Below are positions 36,800 to 47,192 of a stretch of 64,000 nt of DNA, in pieces. The number at the start of each line of letters is the position of its first letter. Positions within the stretch are counted from its first letter, which is position 1. The notes beneath the pieces were generated by a model that was given only the letters and a program-made list of their open reading frames with translations, was not told where the DNA came from and did no database searches. Made by a program: the position numbers and the translations under genes. Source of the stretch: CAIWHR01 sp963717695. GTDB taxonomy: Bacteria > Pseudomonadota > Gammaproteobacteria > Burkholderiales > Casimicrobiaceae. The stretch spans positions 62,001-126,000 of the forward strand of contig CAVQWR010000003.1 in NCBI GenBank assembly GCA_963717695.1. Reading direction: 5' to 3'.

Positions 36800-38443
36800 A
36801 TGAGCACAGTCGTCAAGCCCGCGCCTGCGCCGGGCACGCATGGGATCTCGAAGGAAGAATCGCGCGTCATCTTCGCGTCGTCCCTGGGAACGGTTTTCGA
36901 GTGGTACGACTTCTACCTCTACGCGGTGCTGGCGCCATTCTTTGCCGCACTGTTCTTCCCGAAGGGCAACGACACTGCGGCACTGCTCTCCGCGTTCGCA
37001 ACGTATGCCGCGGGCTTCCTGATCCGGCCGTTCGGTGCGCTCTTCTTCGGGCGGATCGGCGACCTCGTCGGGCGGAAATACACGTTCCTCGTCACGATCA
37101 TCGTCATGGGCTTCTCGACGTTCGCCGTCGGCCTGCTGCCAACGTACTCCGCGATCGGCTGGGGCGCACCGATCCTGCTCGTGTCGCTGCGGCTGCTGCA
37201 GGGCCTCGCCCTCGGTGGCGAGTACGGCGGCGCGGCAACCTACGTCGCGGAGCACGCGACACCCGGGAAGCGCGGCTATGACACCGCCTGGATCCAGACC
37301 ACGGCCACGCTCGGCCTCTTCCTCGCGCTGCTGGTGATCGGCATCTGCCGGTTCGGCAACGTGATGACGACCGCGCAGTTCGCCGAATGGGGCTGGCGCA
37401 TCCCGTTCCTCGTGTCGCTCGTCCTGCTGATCTTCTCGATCTACATCCGGCTGAAGCTGAACGAGTCGCCGGTGTTCCAGCGGATGAAGGCCGAGGGCAA
37501 GGGTTCGAAGGCGCCGCTGACGGACAGCTTCCTGCGCTACCCGAACAACAAGTACGTGCTGCTCGCGCTGCTGGGCGCGACCGCGGGCCAGGGAGTGGTC
37601 TGGTATACGGGCCAGTTCTATGCGCTCTTCTTCCTGACGATCACGCTCAAGGTCGACGGCATCACCGCGTACACGCTGATCGCGATCTCGCTGCTGCTCG
37701 GCACGCCGTTCTTCATCGTGTTCGGCTGGCTGTCGGACAAGATCGGCCGCCTCAAGATCATTCTGGCCGGCTGCCTGATCGCGGCGCTCACGTACTTCCC
37801 GCTGTTCGGCGCGCTCACGCATTACGTGAACCCGGCACTCGAGGCGTTCCAGGCCAAGACGCCGATCACGGTCGCCGCCGATCCCGCCACGTGCGAACTG
37901 CACGTCTTCGTCGGCCCGTGGTCGAAGTTCTCCGAGTGCGACAAGGTCAAGGACGCGCTGACGAAGTACGGCCTGTCGTTCAAGACGAACGATCTGCCGG
38001 CGGGATCCGCCGTCGCGACCAAGATCGGCGAGACCGAGCTTTCCGGCTTCGACGAAAAGAAGATGCTGGAGACGCTGAAGGCCCAGGGCTATCCCGCCGG
38101 TGCCGACAAGTCGCAGATCAACTGGGGCATGACGCTGCTGATCCTGTTCATCATGGTCATCTACGTGACGATGGTCTACGGGCCGATTGCCGCGTTCCTC
38201 GTGGAGATGTTCCCGACGAAGATCCGGTATACGTCGATGTCGCTGCCGTATCACATCGGCAACGGGTGGTTCGGCGGCATGCTGCCGCTGCTTGCAACCG
38301 CGCTGGTGGCCGCGAAGGGCGACATCTACTACGGGCTGTGGTATCCGATCGTCGTCGCACTGATGACGTTCGTGATCGGGCTCATCTTCCTGCGGGACCG
38401 CAAGAACGTCGATCTGCACGCCGACGATTCCGCGTACCTGTAG
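36800..38443 (+). CDS. MHS-family MFS metabolite:proton symporter
   Basis: This 547-residue transporter is of the ProP/ShiA/KgtP (metabolite:H+ symporter) group. N-terminal signatures are SLGTVFEWYDFYLYAVLAPFF and GALFFGRIGDLVGRKYTFLVT (motif A). RLLQGLALGGEYGGAATYVAEHA follows near residues 132-151. Between helices 9 and 10 (about residues 345-440) lies an extra soluble segment of about 90 residues with two Cys (ATCELHVF and KFSECDKVK), making the protein longer than the 430-500 residues of simple members. The C-terminal helices resume with GMTLLILFIMVIYVTMVYGPIAAFL. A strong terminator follows. The substrate is unknown. Confidence 0.88.
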   Translation: MSTVVKPAPAPGTHGISKEESRVIFASSLGTVFEWYDFYLYAVLAPFFAALFFPKGNDTAALLSAFATYAAGFLIRPFGALFFGRIGDLVGRKYTFLVTIIVMGFSTFAVGLLPTYSAIGWGAPILLVSLRLLQGLALGGEYGGAATYVAEHATPGKRGYDTAWIQTTATLGLFLALLVIGICRFGNVMTTAQFAEWGWRIPFLVSLVLLIFSIYIRLKLNESPVFQRMKAEGKGSKAPLTDSFLRYPNNKYVLLALLGATAGQGVVWYTGQFYALFFLTITLKVDGITAYTLIAISLLLGTPFFIVFGWLSDKIGRLKIILAGCLIAALTYFPLFGALTHYVNPALEAFQAKTPITVAADPATCELHVFVGPWSKFSECDKVKDALTKYGLSFKTNDLPAGSAVATKIGETELSGFDEKKMLETLKAQGYPAGADKSQINWGMTLLILFIMVIYVTMVYGPIAAFLVEMFPTKIRYTSMSLPYHIGNGWFGGMLPLLATALVAAKGDIYYGLWYPIVVALMTFVIGLIFLRDRKNVDLHADDSAYL

Positions 38444-38475
38444 GCTTCCGGCCCTCGGGCCGGCGGAGACGACGA

Positions 38476-38505
38476 CCCCGGCCGGCAAGGCCGGGGTTTT
38501 TCTTT
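38476..38505 (+). terminator. rho-independent terminator of the MHS transporter gene
   Basis: CCCCGGCC (38476-38483) pairs with GGCCGGGG (38489-38496) and is followed by TTTTTCTTT. Confidence 0.9.
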
Positions 38506-38540
38506 GCGGAGGGACGGATTCCCCCGCCATCACGTTCGCC

Positions 38541-38549
38541 TGCTAACAT
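38541..38549 (+). promoter_or_regulatory. extended -10 of the phosphoesterase-kinase pair
   Basis: TGCTAACAT, located between the terminator and the GTG at 38589, predicts a leader of about 33 nt. Confidence 0.4.
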
Positions 38550-38588
38550 CGCTGGCGGCTGACAACGAGTTGTCGTCCTGCAAATCCC

Positions 38589-39329
38589 GTGCGCATCGCA
38601 CTCCTGTCCGACATCCACGCGAACATCGAGGCGCTCGACGCCTGCGTCGCGCACGCGAGCGCGGAAGGTGCAGGGATGCACGCGCTGCTCGGTGACTTCG
38701 TCGGTTACGGCGCCGATGCGAGCGCGGTGGTCGAGCGCGTGATGCGCTTCGCCGAGGAAGGCGCGATCGTGCTGAAGGGCAACCACGACGCCGCGATCGA
38801 CCGGCGCGGCGGCTACTTCAACGAGCAGGCGCAGGCGGCGCTCGAATGGGCGCGGGAGACGCTGTCGGAACCGCAGAAGCGCTTCCTCGCGGGCCTGCCG
38901 CTCGTCGCGAAGCGTGCGCCGTCGTACTTCGTGCACGCATCGGCGGCGGCGCCGGAGCGCTGGGATTACGTCGACAGCCCGGGAACGGCGCTGCGCTGCG
39001 CCGAGGCCTCAGGCGAGGCCTACACGTTCTGCGGCCACGTGCACGACCAGATGCTCTACTTCGAGACGCCGCCGGGTCGCATGAGCGCGTTCCAGCCGTC
39101 GCCGGGGACGCCGATTCCCGTGCGCGGGCCGCGCCGCTGGCTCGCGATCGTCGGATCGGTGGGACAGCCGCGCGACCGCAATCCCGCGGCGGCGTATACG
39201 ATGTTCGACGACGTCCGGCGCGAGATCACGTTCCACCGGGTGTCCTACGACTATCTCGCCGCCGCCGACAAGATCCGGCGCGCGGGACTGCCCGCGGCGC
39301 TCGCCTACCGCGTCGAATCCGGCATCTGA
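38589..39329 (+). CDS. calcineurin-like metallophosphoesterase
   Basis: This 246-residue protein starts at GTG 38589. Its two-metal site motifs are plain: LLSDIHANIEAL (D-x-H), LLGDFVGYGAD (GD), LKGNHDAAID (GNHD), and FCGHVHDQMLYF (GHxH). These fit the YfcE/MJ0936-like phosphodiesterase group. It is followed after 16 nt by a kinase/universal stress fusion gene, so the two are almost surely cotranscribed. A phosphatase opposing the kinase is conceivable but unproven, since these enzymes usually act on small phosphodiesters. Confidence 0.88.
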   Translation: MRIALLSDIHANIEALDACVAHASAEGAGMHALLGDFVGYGADASAVVERVMRFAEEGAIVLKGNHDAAIDRRGGYFNEQAQAALEWARETLSEPQKRFLAGLPLVAKRAPSYFVHASAAAPERWDYVDSPGTALRCAEASGEAYTFCGHVHDQMLYFETPPGRMSAFQPSPGTPIPVRGPRRWLAIVGSVGQPRDRNPAAAYTMFDDVRREITFHRVSYDYLAAADKIRRAGLPAALAYRVESGI

Positions 39330-39345
39330 CCTTTCACCGACCGCC

Positions 39346-40808
39346 ATGTCCACGCAGATTCGCCCCGGCGACACGATCGACGGATTCGCCATCGGCGATT
39401 GCCTGCACAAGGGCGGCAACGGCTACGTCTACCGCGTGCGCCCGCCACCGGAACGCGACCCTGGCTACCCGTTGCTGATGAAGGTCCCGGGCGTCGGTCC
39501 GGGCGAGCCCACGCTGGGCGTCGTCAGCTTCGAGATCGAGCAGACGATCCTGCCGCAGCTCACGGGCTCGCACGTGCCGCGCGTCGCGGCGGTCGGCGAC
39601 GATGCGATGTGTCCCTACCTCGTGATGGAGGAGATCGTCGGCGAGGGGCTCGCCGCGCTCGTCGCGCGCGCCCCGCTCGACGCGGCGGCGCTCGCCCAGC
39701 GTCGGCGCGGCGCTCGCCGACGCGCTGCAGAGCGTGCACCGGCAGCAGGTGATCCATCTCGACGTCAAGCCGGAGAACTTCATCATGCGCGCCGGCGGCG
39801 AAGCGGTGCTGCTCGACTTCGGCTTCGCGCGCCACGCGCGCTACCCCGACCTGCTCGCCGAGGCGAAGACGTTCGCGGCAGGGTCCGCGGCGTACGTATC
39901 GCCGGAGCAGCTGCAGGGCAACCGCGGCGACCCGCGCAGCGACATCTTCGCGCTGGGCGTCGTCCTCTACGAGCTCGCGACCGGCAGAGCCTCCGTTCGG
40001 CGAGCCCGCGACGTTTGCCGGCATGCGCGACCGGCTGTGGCGTCTCCCCTCGCCACCGCGCAGTCTCGTGCCGATCGCTCCCGCCGTGGCTGCAGGAGAT
40101 CATCCTGCACTGCCTCGAGACGCGCGCCGACCGCCGCTAGCGTCGGCGGCGCACGTCGCGTTCGACCTGCGCCACCCCGATCAGGTGCAGCTCACGCGAG
40201 CGCGCGGAATGGACGGCCGGAGCCGGCCTCGGACGGCAGCTGCGCAGCTGGTGGCGCGCGCGCGGCGTCGCGGTGCCGGTCGCCGCGCCCCCGCCGTCGC
40301 CGGGAACGCGCCGGTCATCCTCGTCGCGGTCGACACCGAGCACCCGGACGACGAGCGGCATCCGGCGCTGCGCCGCGCAACGCAGGCGCTCGTCGCGATG
40401 AACGCGGAATTCCGGCTGATGTTCGTGTCGGCCATCGAAGCGGCGCCGCTGGGCGAAGGCGAGCGGCTCGAGGACACGGCGTCGGGCAAGCACCTCGACC
40501 ACCGGAATCGGCTGCGCATGTGGGTCGCGCCGCTCAAGCTGCCGGCATCGCGCATGTCACTGCACGTCGTCGAATCGGCTGACCCCGCGGAAACGCTGCT
40601 CGACCTCGCCCGCGCGAATCACGTCGACCTCATCGTGATCGGCGCGCCGGGCCCCTCGGATCGCGCCCTCGCCTGGTGGCGCTCGGTGGCGTCCACGGTG
40701 ACGGCGAACGCGCCGTGCAGCGTGCACGTCGTGCGCACGCCGGAGCGCGCGGACACCACCGCGCCGCGGCCGCAGATCCGGGCCAATCCGCCGATGGGCG
40801 TCGCCTGA
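39346..40808 (+). CDS. serine/threonine kinase fused to a universal stress domain (several frame breaks)
   Basis: After correction the protein has roughly 485 residues. Residues 1-270 are a Hanks-type kinase: a glycine loop (LHKGGNGYVYRV), the Lys in LLMKVPG, the catalytic HLDVKPENFI (with the D-x-K-x-x-N triad), LLDFGFA for the DFG motif, and SPEQLQG. A Pro/Ala-rich linker follows. The last ~165 residues are a UspA-like domain (APVILVAVDTEH, then VDLIVIGAPG and VTANAPCSVHVVRTP). Breaks occur near 39707, 39985, 40077, 40138, and probably twice in the linker. The one near 40138 looks like a missing base and the others like extra bases. Such fusions are known in Burkholderiales. Confidence 0.78.
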
Positions 40809-40828
40809 CGTCGGGCGCGGGTCGCCTT

Positions 40829-40847
40829 GGCGCCGCTCAGCGGCGCC
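40829..40847. terminator. GC-rich hairpin between convergent genes
   Basis: GGCGCCGCT and AGCGGCGCC are perfect arms around one base. They lie where the kinase fusion gene and a hypothetical gene converge and overlap the latter's stop. There is no T-run, so the terminator role is only probable. Confidence 0.35.
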
Positions 40848-41379
40848 CGGCGTTGATGAGCTCGCGCGTGCGGTCCACCAGCGCGCGCACGGCGGGCCGC
40901 TCGAGCTTCTTCAGGAGCACCTCGGTGTAATCGGGCAGGAGCGCCGATAGATCGTCGCGCGTCGAGCAGCGCTCGAGGCGCAGCGTGAACGTGAACGCGC
41001 GAATGCCGAGCGCATCGACGATGGTGTCGTTCATGAACGCCTTGGCGACACGGAAGCTCGCCACCTCGTCCTCGACGGACATCGCCGGCAGCGGAGCGCC
41101 TTCGGCAGCGGATCTCTCGGGCACGCCGACTGGCGACGGCGCTGCCGCGAATGCGACCGCGCCCTGCCCGCCCGTCTCCTCGATGTAGCCCTCGGCGGCG
41201 AGCTGCGCCAGCGCGTCGGCCGGTGCGCCGATCAGGGCGATCTGCTCCAGGATGGCATCGACCGGCTTGCCCGGATCGATGAGGAAGAGCACGGTGCGCA
41301 GTTTGCCCTTCAGCGACTTGCGCCGGTTGGCAATCTCGTCCTGCCCCTTGGCAGTGCGGGCGACGCGTCGGTTGTCCAT
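40837..41379 (-). CDS. hypothetical protein, 180 residues
   Basis: The ATG at 41379 opens MDNRRVARTAKGQDEIANRRKSLKGKLRTVLFLID. The N-terminal third is basic and could form a winged-helix-like unit (AILEQIALIGAPADALAQLAAEGYIEE). A Pro/Ala/Gly linker and a helical C-terminal domain (RVAKAFMNDTIVDALGIRAFTFTLRLERC, ending LINAGRR) follow. I do not recognise a named family. It is cytosolic by appearance. The frame is intact and codon use is normal. It is convergent with the kinase fusion gene. Confidence 0.65.
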   Translation of the reverse strand: MDNRRVARTAKGQDEIANRRKSLKGKLRTVLFLIDPGKPVDAILEQIALIGAPADALAQLAAEGYIEETGGQGAVAFAAAPSPVGVPERSAAEGAPLPAMSVEDEVASFRVAKAFMNDTIVDALGIRAFTFTLRLERCSTRDDLSALLPDYTEVLLKKLERPAVRALVDRTRELINAGRR

Positions 41380-42022
41380 CGTGAGAGCAGCTGTGGCGAA
41401 CGCTTGGTGCGAAGCACCGCACTTTACGCCTATTTCCGAATTCAACTCACGTGCCGCCGCGCGACATGATGACCCCGTCGCGCTTGCAAGCTTTCGCGAT
41501 GAGGCCCCCGCCAAGTCCGGGAGGCATGACGTCGCCGGTCCAGAAATATTGCTGCTTGACGCCTTCTAGTTGCTCGAGAATGGCGGGATTTTGGCTTCGG
41601 AAAACGGCCGCCGGCGGCGGCGCGAAACCCTTCGCCGAAACCCGGCCATGATTTCATTTGACTTCGTTGAGCTGTTCCAGGATGGCGTGGTTTTGGCTCC
41701 GGAAAACAGCCGCCTGCGGCGGCGGGAAATCCTGGCGAAACCCGCCGAATCGTCCCGGCAATCCGCACCGGGCGCTACTTGACCTCTTTCAGTTGCTCGA
41801 GAATGGCCGGGTTTTGGCTCCGGAAAACGGCCGCCTGCGGCGGCGGGAAATCCTGCACCGAAATCCGGCCGACTCGTCTCGCCAATCCGTAGGTATTGCT
41901 ACTTCACCTCCTTCAGCTGCTCGAGAATGGCCGGATTTTGGCTCCGGAAAACGGCCGCCTGCGGCGGCGGGAAATCCTGCACCGAAATCCGGCCGACTCG
42001 TCTCGCCAATCCGTAGGTATTG

Positions 42023-44008
<1,986 letters not shown>

Positions 44009-44196
44009 TGCGATGCTCCTCCAGGAGGTCGTGCGGTGGGGGCGCATTTTCGCGCGCCCTTGTTTGGACAGTCGTCTTGCAGTCTAACCAACGACGCGCT
44101 TGCCGTGCAATGACGGAAGATTGACCCAGCGCAAGAAGCGGCACCTCCGATCGTGCCGGCGCGGGCGAAGTCGGCGTCCCCGCGGGTCGCGGCCGG

Positions 44197-44205
44197 TGCT
44201 AGAAT
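44197..44205 (+). promoter_or_regulatory. extended -10 upstream of fumarase
   Basis: TGCTAGAAT lies in the 363-bp divergent gap between acs and the fumarase gene and would give a leader of about 160 nt. I see no other feature in this gap apart from the acs ribosome site. Confidence 0.4.
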
Positions 44206-44371
44206 TCCGAGGCATTTCCGAGCACCGCCGCCATGGCGCGCGCGTCGCGGGTCCTCGCCGATTTCCTTCGCCCACGATCCCGGCTTTTCCTTCGCGGCAC
44301 CACGCGGACGCATACGCCTGTCCACCGGCGTCGCGACACAGGAACTCCATCCCACTCGAGGCAGGGCCGCC

Positions 44372-45882
44372 ATGAAACCGATCCGCCAGCAGGACCTCAT
44401 CGACAGCGTCGCCGACGCTCTGCAGTACATCTCCTACTATCACCCGCAGGACTACATCGAGGCGCTCGGCGCCGCGTACGAGGCCGAGGCGTCGCCGGCG
44501 GCGAAGGACGCGATCGCGCAGATCCTCACCAATTCGCGGATGTGCGCCGAGGGCCACCGGCCGATCTGCCAGGACACCGGCATCGTCGTCGCCTTCGTCA
44601 AGCTCGGCATGGACGTGCGCTGGGAGGGCGCGACGATGACGCCGACCGAGATGATCAACGAAGGCGTGCGCCGCGCCTACCTCGACCCGGACAACAAGCT
44701 CCGCGCGTCGATCCTCGCCGACCCCGCCGGCAGGCGCACCAACACGAAGGACAACACGCCCGCGGTCGTGCACTACGAGATCGTCCCCGGCGCCACGGTC
44801 GAGGTCAGCATCGCCGCCAAGGGCGGCGGCTCGGAGAACAAGTCGAAATTCGCGATGCTCAATCCTTCCGATTCGATCGTCGACTGGGTGCTGAAGACCG
44901 TGCCGACGATGGGCGCGGGCTGGTGTCCGCCAGGGATGCTCGGCATCGGCATCGGCGGCAGCGCCGAGAAGGCGATGGTGCTGGCGAAGGAAGCGCTGAT
45001 GGAGCCGATCGACATCCACGAGCTGCCGCAAGCGCGGCGCCGAAGAACGCGCTCGAGGAGCTGCGCCTCGAGCTCTTCGACAAGGTCAACGCGCTCGGCA
45101 TCGGCGCGCAGGGCCTCGGCGGCCTTTCGACCGTGCTCGACGTCAAGATCCTCGACTATCCGACGCATGCCGCATCGAAGCCGGTCGCGATGATCCCCAA
45201 TTGCGCCGCCACGCGGCACGCGCATTTCGTGCTCGACGGCTCCGGCGCGGCGAAGCTCGCGCCGCCCGACCTGTCGCGCTGGCCCAAAGTCGAATGGGCG
45301 CCGTCGCCCGACGCGCGGCGCGTCGACCTCGACACGCTGACGCCGGCGGAGGTCGCGCGCTGGAAGCCCGGCGAGCGCCTGCTGCTCTCCGGCAAGATGC
45401 TGACCGGGCGCGACGCCGCGCACAAGCGCATCGCCGACATGCTCGCCAAGGGCGAGAAGCTGCCGGTCGATTTCACCAACCGCGTCATCTACTACGTCGG
45501 CCCGGTCGATCCGGTGCGCGACGAGGTCGTCGGCCCGGCCGGCCCGACGACGTCGACGCGAATGGACAAGTTCACCGAGATGATGCTCGCGCAAACCGGG
45601 CTGATCGCGATGGTCGGCAAGGCCGAGCGCGGCCCGGCCGCGATCGAGGCGATCAGGAAGCACAAGGCCGCGTACCTGATGGCGGTCGGCGGCGCCGCCT
45701 ACCTCGTCGCGAAGGCGATCAAGAGCTCGCGCGTCGTCGCCTTCGGCGATCTCGGCATGGAAGCGATCTACGAGTTCGGCGTCAAGGACATGCCGGTCAC
45801 CGTCGCGGTCGACGCCCAGGGCGAGTCGGTCCACGAGACCGGCCCCCGCGAGTGGCGCCAGCGGATCGCCGTCGCATCCTGA
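44372..45882 (+). CDS. fumA: class I (iron-sulfur) fumarate hydratase (two inserted bases)
   Basis: This enzyme hydrates fumarate to malate in the TCA cycle using a [4Fe-4S] cluster. The corrected length is 502 residues. The alpha part has NSRMCAEGHRPICQDTGIVVAFV and GGGSENKSKFAMLNPSDS. The beta part has ALGIGAQGLGGLSTVLDVKI, GEKLPVDFTNRVIYYVGPVDP and GPTTSTRMDKFTEMML. Cysteines at RMCAEG, RPICQDTG-type and PNCAATRH positions fit the cluster ligands. Two extra bases between 45027 and 45045 disturb the frame, and the span is two over a multiple of three. It is divergent from acs, so the pair could serve growth on acetate. Confidence 0.9.
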
Positions 45883-45959
45883 CGTCGTGCCGATTCCGGG
45901 CCCCGGGGCGCGCCGCCCGGTTCGCCCCAACGATGCTCCCGACATCGGCGCTCCGGATA

Positions 45960-45976
45960 TGGCACGGAGTGTGCTT
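45960..45976 (+). promoter_or_regulatory. second sigma-54-like promoter
   Basis: TGGCACG-N4-GTGCTT has exact GG-N10-GC spacing (GG 45961-45962, GC 45973-45974) and predicts a start near 45986, about 260 nt before the binding-protein gene. The overlapping TGCTTAAAT could instead be an extended sigma-70 -10. The rest of the 365-bp gap holds no gene I can support. Confidence 0.5.
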
Positions 45977-46247
45977 AAATAACTCCGTTTCGACCACATT
46001 GACCCCGTCTGCCGGGAGGCGGCGCGACACACCGGCCGGCAGCGCCTGAACTTTCGCCCGCTGCAGGAACAAGAATGCACGACTGCAGCTGCCGATCCCG
46101 ACACGCGGTCTCATCGCGGCCACCACTCCTTCCGGAAGTGCGCGCGAAATTCGTCGTGCCGATTTGCCTCGGCAGTGAGCCCGAACACGCGCAGGATCCG
46201 ACTCCGCAGGCGGGCCGATCGTGGTTCCCCAATGTGGTGGGCTTCTG

Positions 46248-47192
46248 ATGCAATTGAATCGCCGACGTGTCGCAGCCGGGTCCGATCGCCGCCGCACAAG
46301 GGGCGCGACCGCGCTCGCTGCCGCGCTGGCTGCGGCAATCGCGGCCTCGGGAACCGCGCACGCGCAGCGTCTCGTCGTCGTCTCGGCGGACGAAGCGCCG
46401 CCTTACCAGCAGGCACTCGCCGGCATCCAGAAGATCGCGGGCATCACGGTCGACGCCCAGCTGCTCGGACCTGGCGTGGAGAGCGCCCCCCCAGGCGCCT
46501 ACGCGCGGCTTGGACGCGACACCGCCGTGGTCGCGCTCGGCACGCGCGCCAGCGAACTCGTCGCGCGCGCGGGGTCGCCGTCGCCGATGGTGAGCTGCCT
46601 CGTCGTGGCGCCCGACGCCGCGCGCAATGCGCCGAATGCGCAGGTCGTTTCGATCGACGTCCCGATCGACGCGCAGATCGAGGCGCTTCGCACGTTCCTG
46701 CCGCAGGCGCAGACGATCGGCATCCTGTTCGATCCGGCGATCAATGCGCGGCGCGTCGAAGTGATGGCGTCCGCGCTTGCCGCTGCCGGATACCAGACGC
46801 GGCTCGCCCCGGTGAGGTCGCACGCGATGCTGCCGCAGGCGCTCGCGAACCTTCCCAATGCCGTCGACGCGATCCTCGCGATCCCGGACACGACGGTGTA
46901 CACGCAGCAGGCGTCGAAGGCGCTGCTGCTCTTCTCGTTCCGCAACAGGATTCCGCTGATCGGCCTCACCGAGGCATGGGTGAAGGCCGGCGCGCTGTAC
47001 GCCGTCGAGTGGGATTACGAGGAGCTGGGCGCGTACTGCGGCGCGCTCGCGCTGCGCGCGCTGCAGTCGGCGAAGGCGCCGCTGCCGCCGCTGCCGCGTC
47101 CGCGCATCGCGATCAACCTGCGCTCAGCCGAGCAGCTCCGCATCAAGTGGGACATGAGCCTCCTGCACGACATCGACCGGTCATTCGAATGA
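46248..47192 (+). CDS. ABC-type substrate-binding protein (ABC_sub_bind)
   Basis: This 314-residue periplasmic protein is of the ABC_sub_bind (PF04392-like) type. The Arg-rich start MQLNRRRVAAG precedes a hydrophobic signal (ALAAALAAAIAASGTAHAQ). The two-lobed core includes TVVALGTRASELVAR, TIGILFDPAINARRVEVM, and IPLIGLTEAWVKAGALYAVEWDYEELG. No permease or ATPase is present. Its stop overlaps the start of a GGDEF-EAL gene by ATGA, so it probably supplies a ligand signal to that membrane enzyme rather than feeding a transporter. The GTG at 46221 is a longer but weaker start. Confidence 0.82.
   Translation: MQLNRRRVAAGSDRRRTRGATALAAALAAAIAASGTAHAQRLVVVSADEAPPYQQALAGIQKIAGITVDAQLLGPGVESAPPGAYARLGRDTAVVALGTRASELVARAGSPSPMVSCLVVAPDAARNAPNAQVVSIDVPIDAQIEALRTFLPQAQTIGILFDPAINARRVEVMASALAAAGYQTRLAPVRSHAMLPQALANLPNAVDAILAIPDTTVYTQQASKALLLFSFRNRIPLIGLTEAWVKAGALYAVEWDYEELGAYCGALALRALQSAKAPLPPLPRPRIAINLRSAEQLRIKWDMSLLHDIDRSFE

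Noticed and set aside
41552..42022. CRISPR-like array downstream of acs
   Set aside because: Units are contiguous copies of a 124-bp sequence with no unique spacers, contain the acs tail and decay in identity with distance; no cas genes are near.
46175..47188. N-terminal extension of the GGDEF-EAL frame by about 340 codons
   Set aside because: It is the out-of-frame shadow of the substrate-binding protein gene. The ATG at 47189 coupled to that gene's stop gives a normal membrane-anchored protein.
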